Origin: Ruminococcaceae bacterium UBA3220
GTDB taxonomy: Bacteria; Bacillota; Clostridia; Oscillospirales; Acutalibacteraceae
Length of the DNA: 18,846 bases
Reading direction: 5' to 3'
NCBI GenBank assembly: GCA_002363095.1
Contig: DEWC01000107.1
Coordinates: forward strand, 661 to 19,506
Shown here: positions 7,050 through 13,554 of the stretch, piece by piece
Position numbering within the stretch: position 1 is the stretch's first letter
Layout: every line of letters starts with the position of its first letter
Position numbers and translations under genes: made by a program
Notes under the pieces: generated by a model
What the model was told of the DNA's origin: nothing
The model's input: only the letters and a program-made list of their open reading frames with translations
Database searches by the model: none

Positions 7050-7679
7050 TTAAAAAGATTTTTTAATTGAGATTTCAACAACGGACCCGGTTATTTTTAC
7101 AATAACATCATCGGCAATACTCGCTACAATAGACTTCTCAAGCTCATCCCAGGCGTCTTTGAACTCTGTATTGATATTACGGTCGCTGTCAATTTCCGTT
7201 TTATACTTGTTCATAGACCAGATAATCGACTCGGTCATGGTTTGGCGAGCCGCAGAAGAAGTTGCAGGAGCGGCGCTCATAAGTCCTAATGAAAAACTTG
7301 TCATTGCAGTCAAGCCAAACTCATCAGGAAGCAAAGCGTTTGCAATCATATCCTTAATCTTACCCATAAAGCCCTTAGCTGCGGCGTTTTTGCCTTTGGA
7401 AGAAACAGATATTAACTGCTTTTTCAATTCCTGCGTCATTTTAACTTCCGAAACAAGATTAAGCGTAAATTGCTTATTTTCCCCTGTAACCGAGTAATTA
7501 GCCTCAACATCACCGGCAACATTTCGAATAATGCCGAACAATTCTTCACAAAGAAGCCTCAGATGAAGGTTCTCCTTTTTTGTAAGCCCGGCATTTTCGC
7601 CGAATTGCTCGGTATAGGTAAGCGCATCGCCGAAACCGGTTCCGTCACTTTTAATGACGAATTTTTCGGTTGAATTCAT
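7050..7679 (-). CDS. Degenerate RsbW/HATPase-like protein with C-terminal extension
   Basis: A 209-residue protein encoded directly before the STAS gene, where rsbW-type genes are often found. Residues 30-80 resemble the start of an RsbW-type HATPase fold. LCEELFGIIRN aligns with AVEEIFVNISS of the fusion protein, but the N-box asparagine is replaced by isoleucine at 50, and no D-x-G or GxGxG box follows. After about residue 80 the sequence departs into a segment rich in Ala, Gly and Ser (95-150). It ends in DVIVKITGSVVEISIKK, which looks like a closing beta hairpin. I infer a non-catalytic relative that could bind the STAS protein. The ribosome site is AAGGAGGA. The family is uncertain, and it could be an unrelated conserved protein. 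Confidence 0.7.
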   Translation of the reverse strand: MNSTEKFVIKSDGTGFGDALTYTEQFGENAGLTKKENLHLRLLCEELFGIIRNVAGDVEANYSVTGENKQFTLNLVSEVKMTQELKKQLISVSSKGKNAAAKGFMGKIKDMIANALLPDEFGLTAMTSFSLGLMSAAPATSSAARQTMTESIIWSMNKYKTEIDSDRNINTEFKDAWDELEKSIVASIADDVIVKITGSVVEISIKKSF

Positions 7680-7704
7680 AATTTATCCTCCTTAAATTAA
7701 ACTC

Positions 7705-8772
7705 TTAAATAATAACTCTTCCACCGATAATAACATTGCAAATATTATAATCATTATCTAAAATCAAAATATCGGCGTCATAACCTTTTTTAATTCTGCC
7801 TTTTTTAATCTTCAAAAGATTTGCCGGTGTTTCGGTCGCCATTTTTACGGCAGATTTTTCATCAATGCCAAATTCGATTGCCTTTTTAACACAATCGAGC
7901 AGAGTTGCACAACTGCCGGCGAGGCTATTATTGCCTTTAAGACGGATTTCATTATCTTTGAGAACAACCGGAAGCCCGCCGGACTCATATTCACCGTCAG
8001 CAAGTTTTGCAGGCCTTATACTATCGCTTATAAGACAAAGCCTATCCGCTCCGAACATACTGTAAGCCGCTAAAAAAGCAGCCTTATGCACATGAAGACC
8101 GTCGCAAATAATTTGGGCATAAATATGCTTTTCCGCGCCTGCCCCGATTGGTCCCGGAGCACGGTGAAGCATAGGCGCCATAGCATTGAATGTATGTGTA
8201 AGACAGTTCGCACCGTTTTCAATCGCTTTTACTGCGATTTCATAATCGCAGGCAGTGTGCCCGATGGAAACGACCGTCTCACCGGAAACCTTCTTAATAA
8301 AATCAAGACCGTTTTTAACCTCCGGAGCAACGGTAATCATCTTAACATTTTTAAACTTTTTAAACTCGGAATATTCAGGGATTTTTATATTATTTTCGTC
8401 CTGAGCGCCCTTGTATTTCGGGGAAATATACGGCCCCTCCAAATGAAATCCGAGTATATTTGCACCCGAAAAACCGGTTTTTGCATTAACTACGCGAAGA
8501 AGGTCATCATAGCACATTGTCATCGTAGTGGGTAATAAAGAGGTAGTTCCGTACTTAGCATACGCTATGCAAAGCGGTTCAAAATCGGCGTCCATCGTGT
8601 CTAATCCGAGCATACCGTGGGTATGAATATCAATAAGTCCCGGAATAACCTTTTTTCCATCAGCATCAATGTCATATCTGTCTGTATGACCTTCGGTTAT
8701 ATCGGCAATAACGCCGTTTTCAATAACAATATTCTTGTTTTTTTCGCCTGAAAATGCATTCTTTATAATCAT
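7705..8772 (-). CDS. nagA: N-acetylglucosamine-6-phosphate deacetylase
   Basis: This cytoplasmic amidohydrolase converts GlcNAc-6-phosphate to glucosamine-6-phosphate and acetate, the step before NagB. The protein is 355 residues, slightly short of the usual 380. Motifs in order are PGLIDIHTHG (H50, H52), HLEGPY (E112), GHT (H172), THTFNAM (H193), DGLHVH (H227) and SDS with the catalytic aspartate D250. The C-terminus has GRIKKGYDADILIL, typical of the family. The start overlaps the nahK stop by one base (TAATG), so the two are coupled. The next gene of the run starts 25 bases after its stop with its own ribosome site, which links this enzyme to the signalling block. nagB lies in the neighbouring upstream transcription unit. 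Confidence 0.95.
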   Translation of the reverse strand: MIIKNAFSGEKNKNIVIENGVIADITEGHTDRYDIDADGKKVIPGLIDIHTHGMLGLDTMDADFEPLCIAYAKYGTTSLLPTTMTMCYDDLLRVVNAKTGFSGANILGFHLEGPYISPKYKGAQDENNIKIPEYSEFKKFKNVKMITVAPEVKNGLDFIKKVSGETVVSIGHTACDYEIAVKAIENGANCLTHTFNAMAPMLHRAPGPIGAGAEKHIYAQIICDGLHVHKAAFLAAYSMFGADRLCLISDSIRPAKLADGEYESGGLPVVLKDNEIRLKGNNSLAGSCATLLDCVKKAIEFGIDEKSAVKMATETPANLLKIKKGRIKKGYDADILILDNDYNICNVIIGGRVII

Positions 8773-9848
8773 TATTTAAGTTTTGAAACCTCTTCTTTTA
8801 CAATTTGCTGCATCTCATCGTTAAGTCTTTCCATCTCGGAAACCAGTTTGAACTGTGTTCTGCATCTATCAAGGTTTTGACCTTCATATGAAGTCTTAAA
8901 ATAATTGTCGCCATCCAAATAGTCAGTAAGAAATCTGAGCCCGCATTCAAGCGTCATAGTTTTAGCGCCGATAATAAGACAATCTATTTCGGCATCCGTA
9001 AGGTCGCATGAAGAAATATAACCTCTTGTAAACGCGCGGAACATATCAAGGTCAATCGTCATTACAGAAAGGTCTTTTTCATCTTCCTTAGCGGTAGCGG
9101 CGCCGAATCTTATTGCATCGCCAAAATCATACAACGATAAGCCGGGCATAACGGTATCAAGGTCGATAACACAAAGCGATTTTCTTGTAGATTTATCAAA
9201 AAGGACATTGTTAAGTTTTGTATCGTTATGTGTAACCCTTACGGGAAGTTTGCGAGAGTCCCGCATATTCTGTAATGTACCCGCCTCTGCTTCGCGCGCA
9301 AGTGCAAAATCAATCTCAGCCTGAACATCCTTGGCACGGTTAAATTTATCCGCGGCAAGTGTTTCTTTAAAAATGCGGTAGCGGTCCGGTGTGTTATGAA
9401 AATTTTTAATAGGTTCTGTTAAAGTTTCGGCAGGAAAATCTTCAAGCATCTTTTGGAATTTACCAAACGAAACAGCCGCCTCATAGAAATCGTCCGTTGA
9501 TTCGGGCGCTTCAAGGCAAATACTGTTCTCAACAAAATTAAAAACACGGTAATGGCCGCCGTTATAGGTTAAATAATTGCCGTTTTCTTTGGTATGTATC
9601 AGTTGCATTTGCCTTGCGGGGTCATCAGATTTTTTTGCAATAAAAGAAGTTACGGCATCAATATTCTTCATAAGGGCATCAATTTGAAATGCATCGCTGA
9701 CCTTTTGAAGAATATACTTATTTCCGCTATCACATACAACCAAAAATGTATTATTAATATGACCGTTCCCATATGGCTCAATGCTTACGGGGTTGCCGTT
9801 AATTATAAATTCTGATACAACCTCGTGCTCTACAGAACTAATATTCAT
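8772..9848 (-). CDS. nahK: N-acetylhexosamine 1-kinase-like phosphotransferase
   Basis: A 358-residue APH-fold sugar kinase that matches, in my recollection, the bifidobacterial N-acetylhexosamine 1-kinase NahK along its whole length. Common segments are EPYGNGHIN near the start, YILQ, VRVTHNDTKLNN with catalytic D209, IDLDTVMPG (D229), FGDAIRFGA and LECGLRFL. NahK makes GlcNAc-1-P or GalNAc-1-P from free amino sugars released from host or milk glycans. The start chosen is the ATG at 9848 with AAGGATG before it; an upstream in-frame ATG (9866) lacks a ribosome site. The gene overlaps nagA by one base. A promoter is visible at 9881-9909. The exact sugar is not provable from sequence, but the neighbouring nagA, nagB and ROK kinase genes support amino sugars. 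Confidence 0.85.
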   Translation of the reverse strand: MNISSVEHEVVSEFIINGNPVSIEPYGNGHINNTFLVVCDSGNKYILQKVSDAFQIDALMKNIDAVTSFIAKKSDDPARQMQLIHTKENGNYLTYNGGHYRVFNFVENSICLEAPESTDDFYEAAVSFGKFQKMLEDFPAETLTEPIKNFHNTPDRYRIFKETLAADKFNRAKDVQAEIDFALAREAEAGTLQNMRDSRKLPVRVTHNDTKLNNVLFDKSTRKSLCVIDLDTVMPGLSLYDFGDAIRFGAATAKEDEKDLSVMTIDLDMFRAFTRGYISSCDLTDAEIDCLIIGAKTMTLECGLRFLTDYLDGDNYFKTSYEGQNLDRCRTQFKLVSEMERLNDEMQQIVKEEVSKLK

Positions 9849-9880
9849 AATAACATCCTTTATCATATTACTTATTTGTT

Positions 9881-9909
9881 ATTTTAACACAAATTAACAA
9901 AAAAGGCAA
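9881..9909 (-). promoter_or_regulatory. Predicted promoter of the nahK-nagA-signalling run
   Basis: On the minus strand TTGCCT (9904-9909) is followed after 17 bases by TAAAAT (9881-9886). It lies just downstream of the terminator of the nagB-ROK unit and upstream of the nahK ribosome site. The -35 hexamer overlaps one copy of the direct repeat AAGGCAAGGTTTTTCC. Confidence 0.6.
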
Positions 9910-10011
9910 GGTTTTTCCGCCGCACCTGTCAGCGTAGAAACAAAAATTGCGCCAAAACGGCGCAATCGTTAATAATATGGTTTTTAAGCGGACTGAAGGC
10001 AAGGTTTTTCC
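9903..10011. repeat. Two direct copies of AAGGCAAGGTTTTTCC
   Basis: Identical 16-base copies lie at 9903-9918 and 9996-10011, 93 bases apart, on either side of the nagB-ROK terminator. The downstream copy overlaps the -35 box of the nahK promoter. The other can fold with the following GCCTT into a small hairpin. They may be paired operator sites or a chance or duplicated fragment. Confidence 0.55.
9941..9970 (-). terminator. Terminator of the nagB-ROK kinase unit
   Basis: The arms ATTGCGCC (9946-9953) and GGCGCAAT (9959-9966) enclose a five-base loop. On the minus strand the stem is followed by a TTTTTG run. It lies 63 bases beyond the ROK kinase stop codon. Confidence 0.88.
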
Positions 10012-10032
10012 TGCCTTAAAATACAGATATGT

Positions 10033-10977
10033 CTAATGCAAAATATCAAGATTTGCCGCACCTACTATACCTGCATCGTTGTTAAGTTTAGCAATTTCAA
10101 CATTTGTCTTACAGTTTATGGGTTTGTTAAGTTCAATGTGCCTTTTAATCGGCTCTAAAATATAGTCCTGTTCATTCGAAATTCCGCCGGAAATACATAT
10201 TGTTGCAGGTCCGAATGAATTAATGATATCAACGATGCCGATAGCAATATAATCGGCGTATTGTTCGATAACCTTCTTTGCGGTCTCATCGTTTTGGCGC
10301 AGCCCCTCAAAAGGCGTAACGCCTGTTACATTAGACAAATTCCCTTCGCAAATCTGCCACATTTTACTCTGAAGGTCGTTTTGCATTGCTTCTTTTGTCT
10401 GTCTTATAAGCGCGGTAGCCGACGCATAAACCTCCCAGCACCCCCGCCTACCGCAATTACAGGGCAGACCGTTAAAGTTTATAACCATATGCCCGAGCTC
10501 TCCGCCGGAAAAACAGTTGCCCGAATACAGTTTTCCGCCGATTATAACGCCGCCGCCGATACCCGTGCCGATTGTTATTGCAACAAGCGTATCGCCGCTG
10601 TTACCTCCCTGCGATAAATACTCACCGAATGCCGCGGCGTTTGCATCGTTCTCACATAACACTTTCATCCCGAATTTTTCCGAAAGCATGCTCGCCAACG
10701 GAACATTGCGGTAATCAAAATTATTAGAGAAAAGAACAACGCCCTCTTTACTGTCTATCGCACCGGGGCAACCGACGCCAATCGCGGAAATTTCCTCAAT
10801 TGAGACACCTGCCTTGGAGAGGCATTCTTTAGATGCATAGAAAATCCGCCCGACAATATTTTCAGCAGAATCGGGTAAACAGGTCGGTTTGGAAAGTTTA
10901 AAAACCATTTCATTTTTATCGTTTACAATGCCGATGGCGATATTAGTACCGCCTAAATCAATACCTAACTTATACAT
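10033..10977 (-). CDS. ROK-family sugar kinase (glucokinase or amino-sugar kinase)
   Basis: A 314-residue cytoplasmic ROK kinase. The phosphate-binding motif GIDLGGTNI opens the protein, CENDANAAA gives catalytic D111, and GTGIGGG lies at 137-143. ELGH (160-163) with CNCGRRGC (173-180) forms the ROK zinc site. No helix-turn-helix precedes the kinase, so it is an enzyme and not a NagC/XylR-type repressor. It starts two bases after the nagB stop, with GGAG five bases before the ATG, and is clearly co-transcribed with it. The context points to GlcNAc, ManNAc or glucose phosphorylated at O6, which would feed nagA and nagB; the family alone does not decide the sugar. Confidence 0.92.
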   Translation of the reverse strand: MYKLGIDLGGTNIAIGIVNDKNEMVFKLSKPTCLPDSAENIVGRIFYASKECLSKAGVSIEEISAIGVGCPGAIDSKEGVVLFSNNFDYRNVPLASMLSEKFGMKVLCENDANAAAFGEYLSQGGNSGDTLVAITIGTGIGGGVIIGGKLYSGNCFSGGELGHMVINFNGLPCNCGRRGCWEVYASATALIRQTKEAMQNDLQSKMWQICEGNLSNVTGVTPFEGLRQNDETAKKVIEQYADYIAIGIVDIINSFGPATICISGGISNEQDYILEPIKRHIELNKPINCKTNVEIAKLNNDAGIVGAANLDILH

Positions 10978-10979
10978 AA

Positions 10980-11690
10980 TTACTCCTCACTGTAAATAAC
11001 AGTCAAATCAGAATGAAGCTGCAAAATCGACGCCGGAATTTGCGGTGTTATAGCACCGTAAAGCGCTTTATTCAGTATATCCTCTTTCGCCTTTCCATTG
11101 GCTATAAGCAATATCTTTTTCGCCTGCATTATTGAAATCATTCCCATCGTAATTGCGTATTCGGGCACTTTTTCGGGAGAACTGAAAAAGCGTGAATTTG
11201 CCTCAATGGTAGAACTGTGCAACTTGACAACATGAGTGTTTTTTTGAAAACAATCACCAGGCTCATTAAAACCGATATGACCGTCAAGCCCAATGCCCAG
11301 CAACTGCAAATCAATCCCCCCGAAATCTTTAATTCTCCGATCATATTCTTTGCATTCTTTTTCAATATCTTTCGCGATACCGGAGGGTACAAAGGTGTTT
11401 TCCTTTTTTATATTTATTTTTTCGAAAAAGTTTTTATCCATAAAATAGCGGTAACTATGTTCATCCCTTCCCGAAATGCCGATGTATTCGTCAAGATTGA
11501 TTGTACGAACCCTTGAAAAGTCCACATCGCCTTTTTCGTACCATGCAGCTAATTGATTATATGTACCAATCGGTGTAGACCCCGTCGCAAGCCCTAAAAC
11601 ACAGTCCGGCTTGATAATGACCTGTGCCGATATAATATTTGCCGCTTGCCTGCTCATGGCTTCATAATTTTTCTCTTTAATTAATTTCAT
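10980..11690 (-). CDS. nagB: Glucosamine-6-phosphate deaminase
   Basis: This enzyme converts glucosamine-6-phosphate to fructose-6-phosphate and ammonia, the entry of amino sugars into glycolysis. The start chosen is the ATG at 11690, because MKLIKEKNYEAMS fits the family N-terminus and AGGG lies eight bases upstream; GTG (11699) and ATG (11696) are alternatives. The protein is 236 residues, close to the 242 of the Bacillus form and lacking the allosteric C-terminal extension of the E. coli enzyme. Motifs are LATGSTP at the phosphate site, INLDEYIG with D67, and LGIGLDGHIGFNEPG with D136 and H138. It is the first gene of a two-gene unit with the ROK kinase, under the promoter and half-site array at 11714-11794. 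Confidence 0.96.
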   Translation of the reverse strand: MKLIKEKNYEAMSRQAANIISAQVIIKPDCVLGLATGSTPIGTYNQLAAWYEKGDVDFSRVRTINLDEYIGISGRDEHSYRYFMDKNFFEKINIKKENTFVPSGIAKDIEKECKEYDRRIKDFGGIDLQLLGIGLDGHIGFNEPGDCFQKNTHVVKLHSSTIEANSRFFSSPEKVPEYAITMGMISIMQAKKILLIANGKAKEDILNKALYGAITPQIPASILQLHSDLTVIYSEE

Positions 11691-11713
11691 ATTCATCACC
11701 CTGCCATTTTATG

Positions 11714-11794
11714 CAACCGACGGTTATTATAAAAAAGTCAATCAGCGGTTGCCTTTGCTATAAGTATAACAAATCAACCGCTGATTTTCAACCG
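11714..11794 (-). promoter_or_regulatory. nagB promoter with array of CAACCG/CGGTTG half-sites (probable operator)
   Basis: On the minus strand TTGAAA (11786-11791) is separated by 17 bases from TATACT (11763-11768), a good vegetative promoter. A perfect 12-base inverted repeat lies on both sides of the -10/start region: CAACCGCTGATT at 11775-11786, within the spacer and touching the -35, and AATCAGCGGTTG at 11740-11751, just after the start. A further palindrome AACCGACGGTT lies at 11715-11725 and another CAACCG at 11789-11794, over the -35. The spacing and symmetry fit a repressor with two or more sites. The regulator is not identified in the window. Confidence 0.72.
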
Positions 11795-11810
11795 TTTAAT
11801 TAAATTTTAT

Positions 11811-12665
11811 TTAAATAATTTCAAAAGAGTGTTCTCTTACGAAAACTTCACCGGATTTAAGCGCTATAATCCCCTCTTTTGTCTTAATATTACGGGCACA
11901 ACCGACTCTGTCGGTAATACCGCACCATGGCTCAATACAGATATATGGTGCATCCGGTACCGTCCAAAGTAAAAGATACGGGAAATCCTTGAAGGTTACT
12001 TTGATTTTTTTATCATTATTACGGTTTTTAAGAATAACGCCTTCAAAATCAATGTTTTCAAAAATGAGCGCATCCTCCTTAAAATACTCATAATTTAAAG
12101 GCAAAATGTCGTTATCGTCAAGAATCAATTTCTTTTCTGTTCCTATTGTAAAATTATCGGTCAAATATGTGTGATAAAGGGTCGTTTTCTTAGGGAATAT
12201 AAGTTCATAATCGTTAATACCTTCGGGACAGAAATAGCCTTCATGGGCACCAATAGAAAAAAACATCTGATTAGTACCGGTGTTTTTGACCTCGTATTTT
12301 ACATCGGTCTTTTTACCCTTCAAAGAATAGGTTATTCGCAGTTCAAAATTAAAGGGATATACCTTAATAGTATCGTTTGTGTCTGTCAACAAAAATGTTA
12401 CAGATGATTCGTTTTTTTCTTCAACCTTAAAAATCATTTCCTTCGCAAAGCCGTGTTTAGGCATATGATACTCTTTTCCCTCGTAAAAGTAACTGTCATC
12501 AATAAGACCGCTGCAAATCGGGAACAGTACGGGCGACGAGCCCTCCCAGAACTTTTTATCGCCCTGCCAAATATATTCCTCATCATTAAACCTGAGACTT
12601 TTCAGCTCGGCGCCTAAATCGGAGATCCGGGCGGTAAGGTATTCGTTTTTTATTGTTATTAACAT
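11811..12665 (-). CDS. Aldose 1-epimerase (mutarotase) family protein, LacX/YphB type
   Basis: A 284-residue galactose-mutarotase-like protein. The start is the ATG at 12665, preceded by AAGGATG; the frame is open for 35 more codons upstream but that part looks non-coding. Family features are ISDLGAELKSL at the N-terminus, WQGD, GSSPVLFPICSG, PKHGFA, SIGAHEGYF with the active-site histidine, and CIEPWCG with the catalytic glutamate. These proteins interconvert alpha and beta sugar anomers. The neighbours nagB and the ROK kinase suggest that it readies sugars released from glycans for kinases, but the natural substrate of the LacX branch is not well defined. It is separated from nagB by the promoter region, so it is probably its own unit. 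Confidence 0.9.
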   Translation of the reverse strand: MLITIKNEYLTARISDLGAELKSLRFNDEEYIWQGDKKFWEGSSPVLFPICSGLIDDSYFYEGKEYHMPKHGFAKEMIFKVEEKNESSVTFLLTDTNDTIKVYPFNFELRITYSLKGKKTDVKYEVKNTGTNQMFFSIGAHEGYFCPEGINDYELIFPKKTTLYHTYLTDNFTIGTEKKLILDDNDILPLNYEYFKEDALIFENIDFEGVILKNRNNDKKIKVTFKDFPYLLLWTVPDAPYICIEPWCGITDRVGCARNIKTKEGIIALKSGEVFVREHSFEII

Positions 12666-12758
12666 AGTATCATCCTTAATAATTATTAGGCTATGTAGAC
12701 AATTATTATTCGCAACTTCGGAAAAATCAAAGGTTGCCTTTATCAACAAAGAGCCGTT

Positions 12759-12896
12759 GAATATCATCAATTCTGAAAGAATTGTATATCATCAAAGCAA
12801 AGCTTTGTATCTCATCAAGCCGCAAAAAATACTCGGCAAAGCCGTGATGATATAAGGCACGCTTTGCATACCAATGATATACCAAGCTTGCCTTGG
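12759..12896. repeat. Array of mini-hairpin repeats with ATATCATCA spacers
   Basis: Short inverted repeats are separated by a common spacer. Forward spacers ATATCATCA occur at 12761-12769 and 12786-12794 and a variant at about 12808-12817. Reverse-oriented spacers TGATGATATA occur at 12845-12854 and a variant at about 12874-12881. Between them are hairpins such as CAATTCT/AGAATTG (12768-12784), CAAAGC/GCTTTG (12793-12807) and CCAAG/CTTGG (12882-12896). The spacers switch orientation in the middle, so the whole block can also pair with itself. It lies between the mutarotase gene and the tRNA terminator. It resembles dispersed non-coding repeats that I recall from gut Clostridia; it is not a CRISPR array because unit lengths and sequences vary. 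Confidence 0.7.
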
Positions 12897-12898
12897 AT

Positions 12899-12929
12899 AA
12901 AAAAAGAACTGCCGAGGCAGTTCTTTTTT
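12899..12929 (-). terminator. Terminator of tRNA-Gly
   Basis: The arms AAAAAAGAACTGC and GCAGTTCTTTTTT pair around a CGAG loop. On the minus strand the stem begins right at the encoded CCA end of the tRNA and finishes in a run of T. Confidence 0.93.
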
Positions 12930-13003
12930 GGAGCGGGTGATGGGAATCGAACCCACACGGCCAGCTTGGAAGGCTGGAATTCTAGCCATTGAACTACACC
13001 CGC
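12929..13003 (-). tRNA. tRNA-Gly (anticodon TCC)
   Basis: The acceptor stem GCGGGTG/CACCCGC is perfect. The anticodon arm CCAGC-CTTCCAA-GCTGG gives anticodon TCC, and the T arm has GTGGG-TTCGATT-CCCAT. The 3' end carries discriminator T and an encoded CCA (12929-12931). It has its own promoter (13020-13048) and terminator, so it is a single-tRNA unit. Confidence 0.97.
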
Positions 13004-13019
13004 GTTCACGACAAGGTTT

Positions 13020-13048
13020 ATTATAACACAAATTAATTTTATAGTCAA
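13020..13048 (-). promoter_or_regulatory. Promoter of tRNA-Gly
   Basis: On the minus strand TTGACT (13043-13048) and TATAAT (13020-13025) are separated by exactly 17 bases. The start of transcription would fall about ten bases before the tRNA. The -35 begins only four bases after the stop codon of the small exporter-family gene. Confidence 0.88.
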
Positions 13049-13051
13049 GAA

Positions 13052-13531
13052 CTAATTTATAAAATAGCCGAAAACCCCCCAGGTTGCAAAAGAAACGGCA
13101 ACCGCCGCAACGACTACTCCTAAGGCTATGGCAGGAAATGCTTTTTTAAGTCTCATATCTAAAACGGTTGCCACCATGGCTCCTGTCCATGCTCCCGTCC
13201 CGGGGAGCGGAATGGCGACTAACAAAAAAAGTCCGAAAAAAGCGTATTTCATTACGGTCTTTGATTTTTTCTCAATACGCTTTTCAAGCCTTGCCAACAA
13301 GCCGTCAAGTTTCGGAAGATGTTTTCGTATGTAGCAAAAAACACGCCGCATATAAATAATGATAAACGGTACCGGTAATAAATTTCCTACAACAGATAAA
13401 ACGATGGAAAACCACATATTAAGGTGGCAAGTGTATGCGTAAGGCAAAGCACCCCTGAGTTCGACAACCGGAACCATTGAGATAAGAAAAGTTAAAATAT
13501 ATTTAGCGATTCTTGTTGTGAAAAAAGACAT
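13052..13531 (-). CDS. Small multidrug export family membrane protein (COG2426/PF06695)
   Basis: A 159-residue integral membrane protein. The N-terminal part has VPVVELRGALPYA, the signature of the Sm_multidrug_ex family, and the middle has AIPLPGTGAWTGAMVA, its second conserved block. Hydrophobic segments lie at about residues 10-30, 38-60, 95-125 and 133-157, and the basic loop between (65-90) is probably cytoplasmic. The family name comes from an early proposal of drug export; the actual substrate is unknown, and a role in membrane homeostasis is equally possible. It is the last protein gene of the run that starts at 17507, 23 bases after the MoCF-like gene, and ends just before the tRNA promoter. 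Confidence 0.88.
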   Translation of the reverse strand: MSFFTTRIAKYILTFLISMVPVVELRGALPYAYTCHLNMWFSIVLSVVGNLLPVPFIIIYMRRVFCYIRKHLPKLDGLLARLEKRIEKKSKTVMKYAFFGLFLLVAIPLPGTGAWTGAMVATVLDMRLKKAFPAIALGVVVAAVAVSFATWGVFGYFIN

Positions 13532-13554
13532 AATTATATCCCCGAAATTATGGT

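Noticed and set aside
11740..11786. 12-base inverted repeat as a terminator of the mutarotase gene
   Set aside because: The loop is 23 bases, no T-run follows the stem, and the arms lie on the nagB promoter, so operator function fits better.
12666..12770. N-terminal extension of the mutarotase by 35 codons
   Set aside because: The ATG at 12665 has a good ribosome site and matches the family N-terminus; the upstream part shows no family similarity and runs into the repeat block.
12759..12896. CRISPR array
   Set aside because: Repeat units are short, variable and change orientation, and there are no spacers of uniform length and no cas genes.
12792..13048. Two open frames of 77-79 codons on the minus strand with a peptide containing AFQAGRVGSIPITRS
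   Set aside because: They read straight through the tRNA-Gly gene; this peptide is the well-known spurious translation of tRNA sequence.
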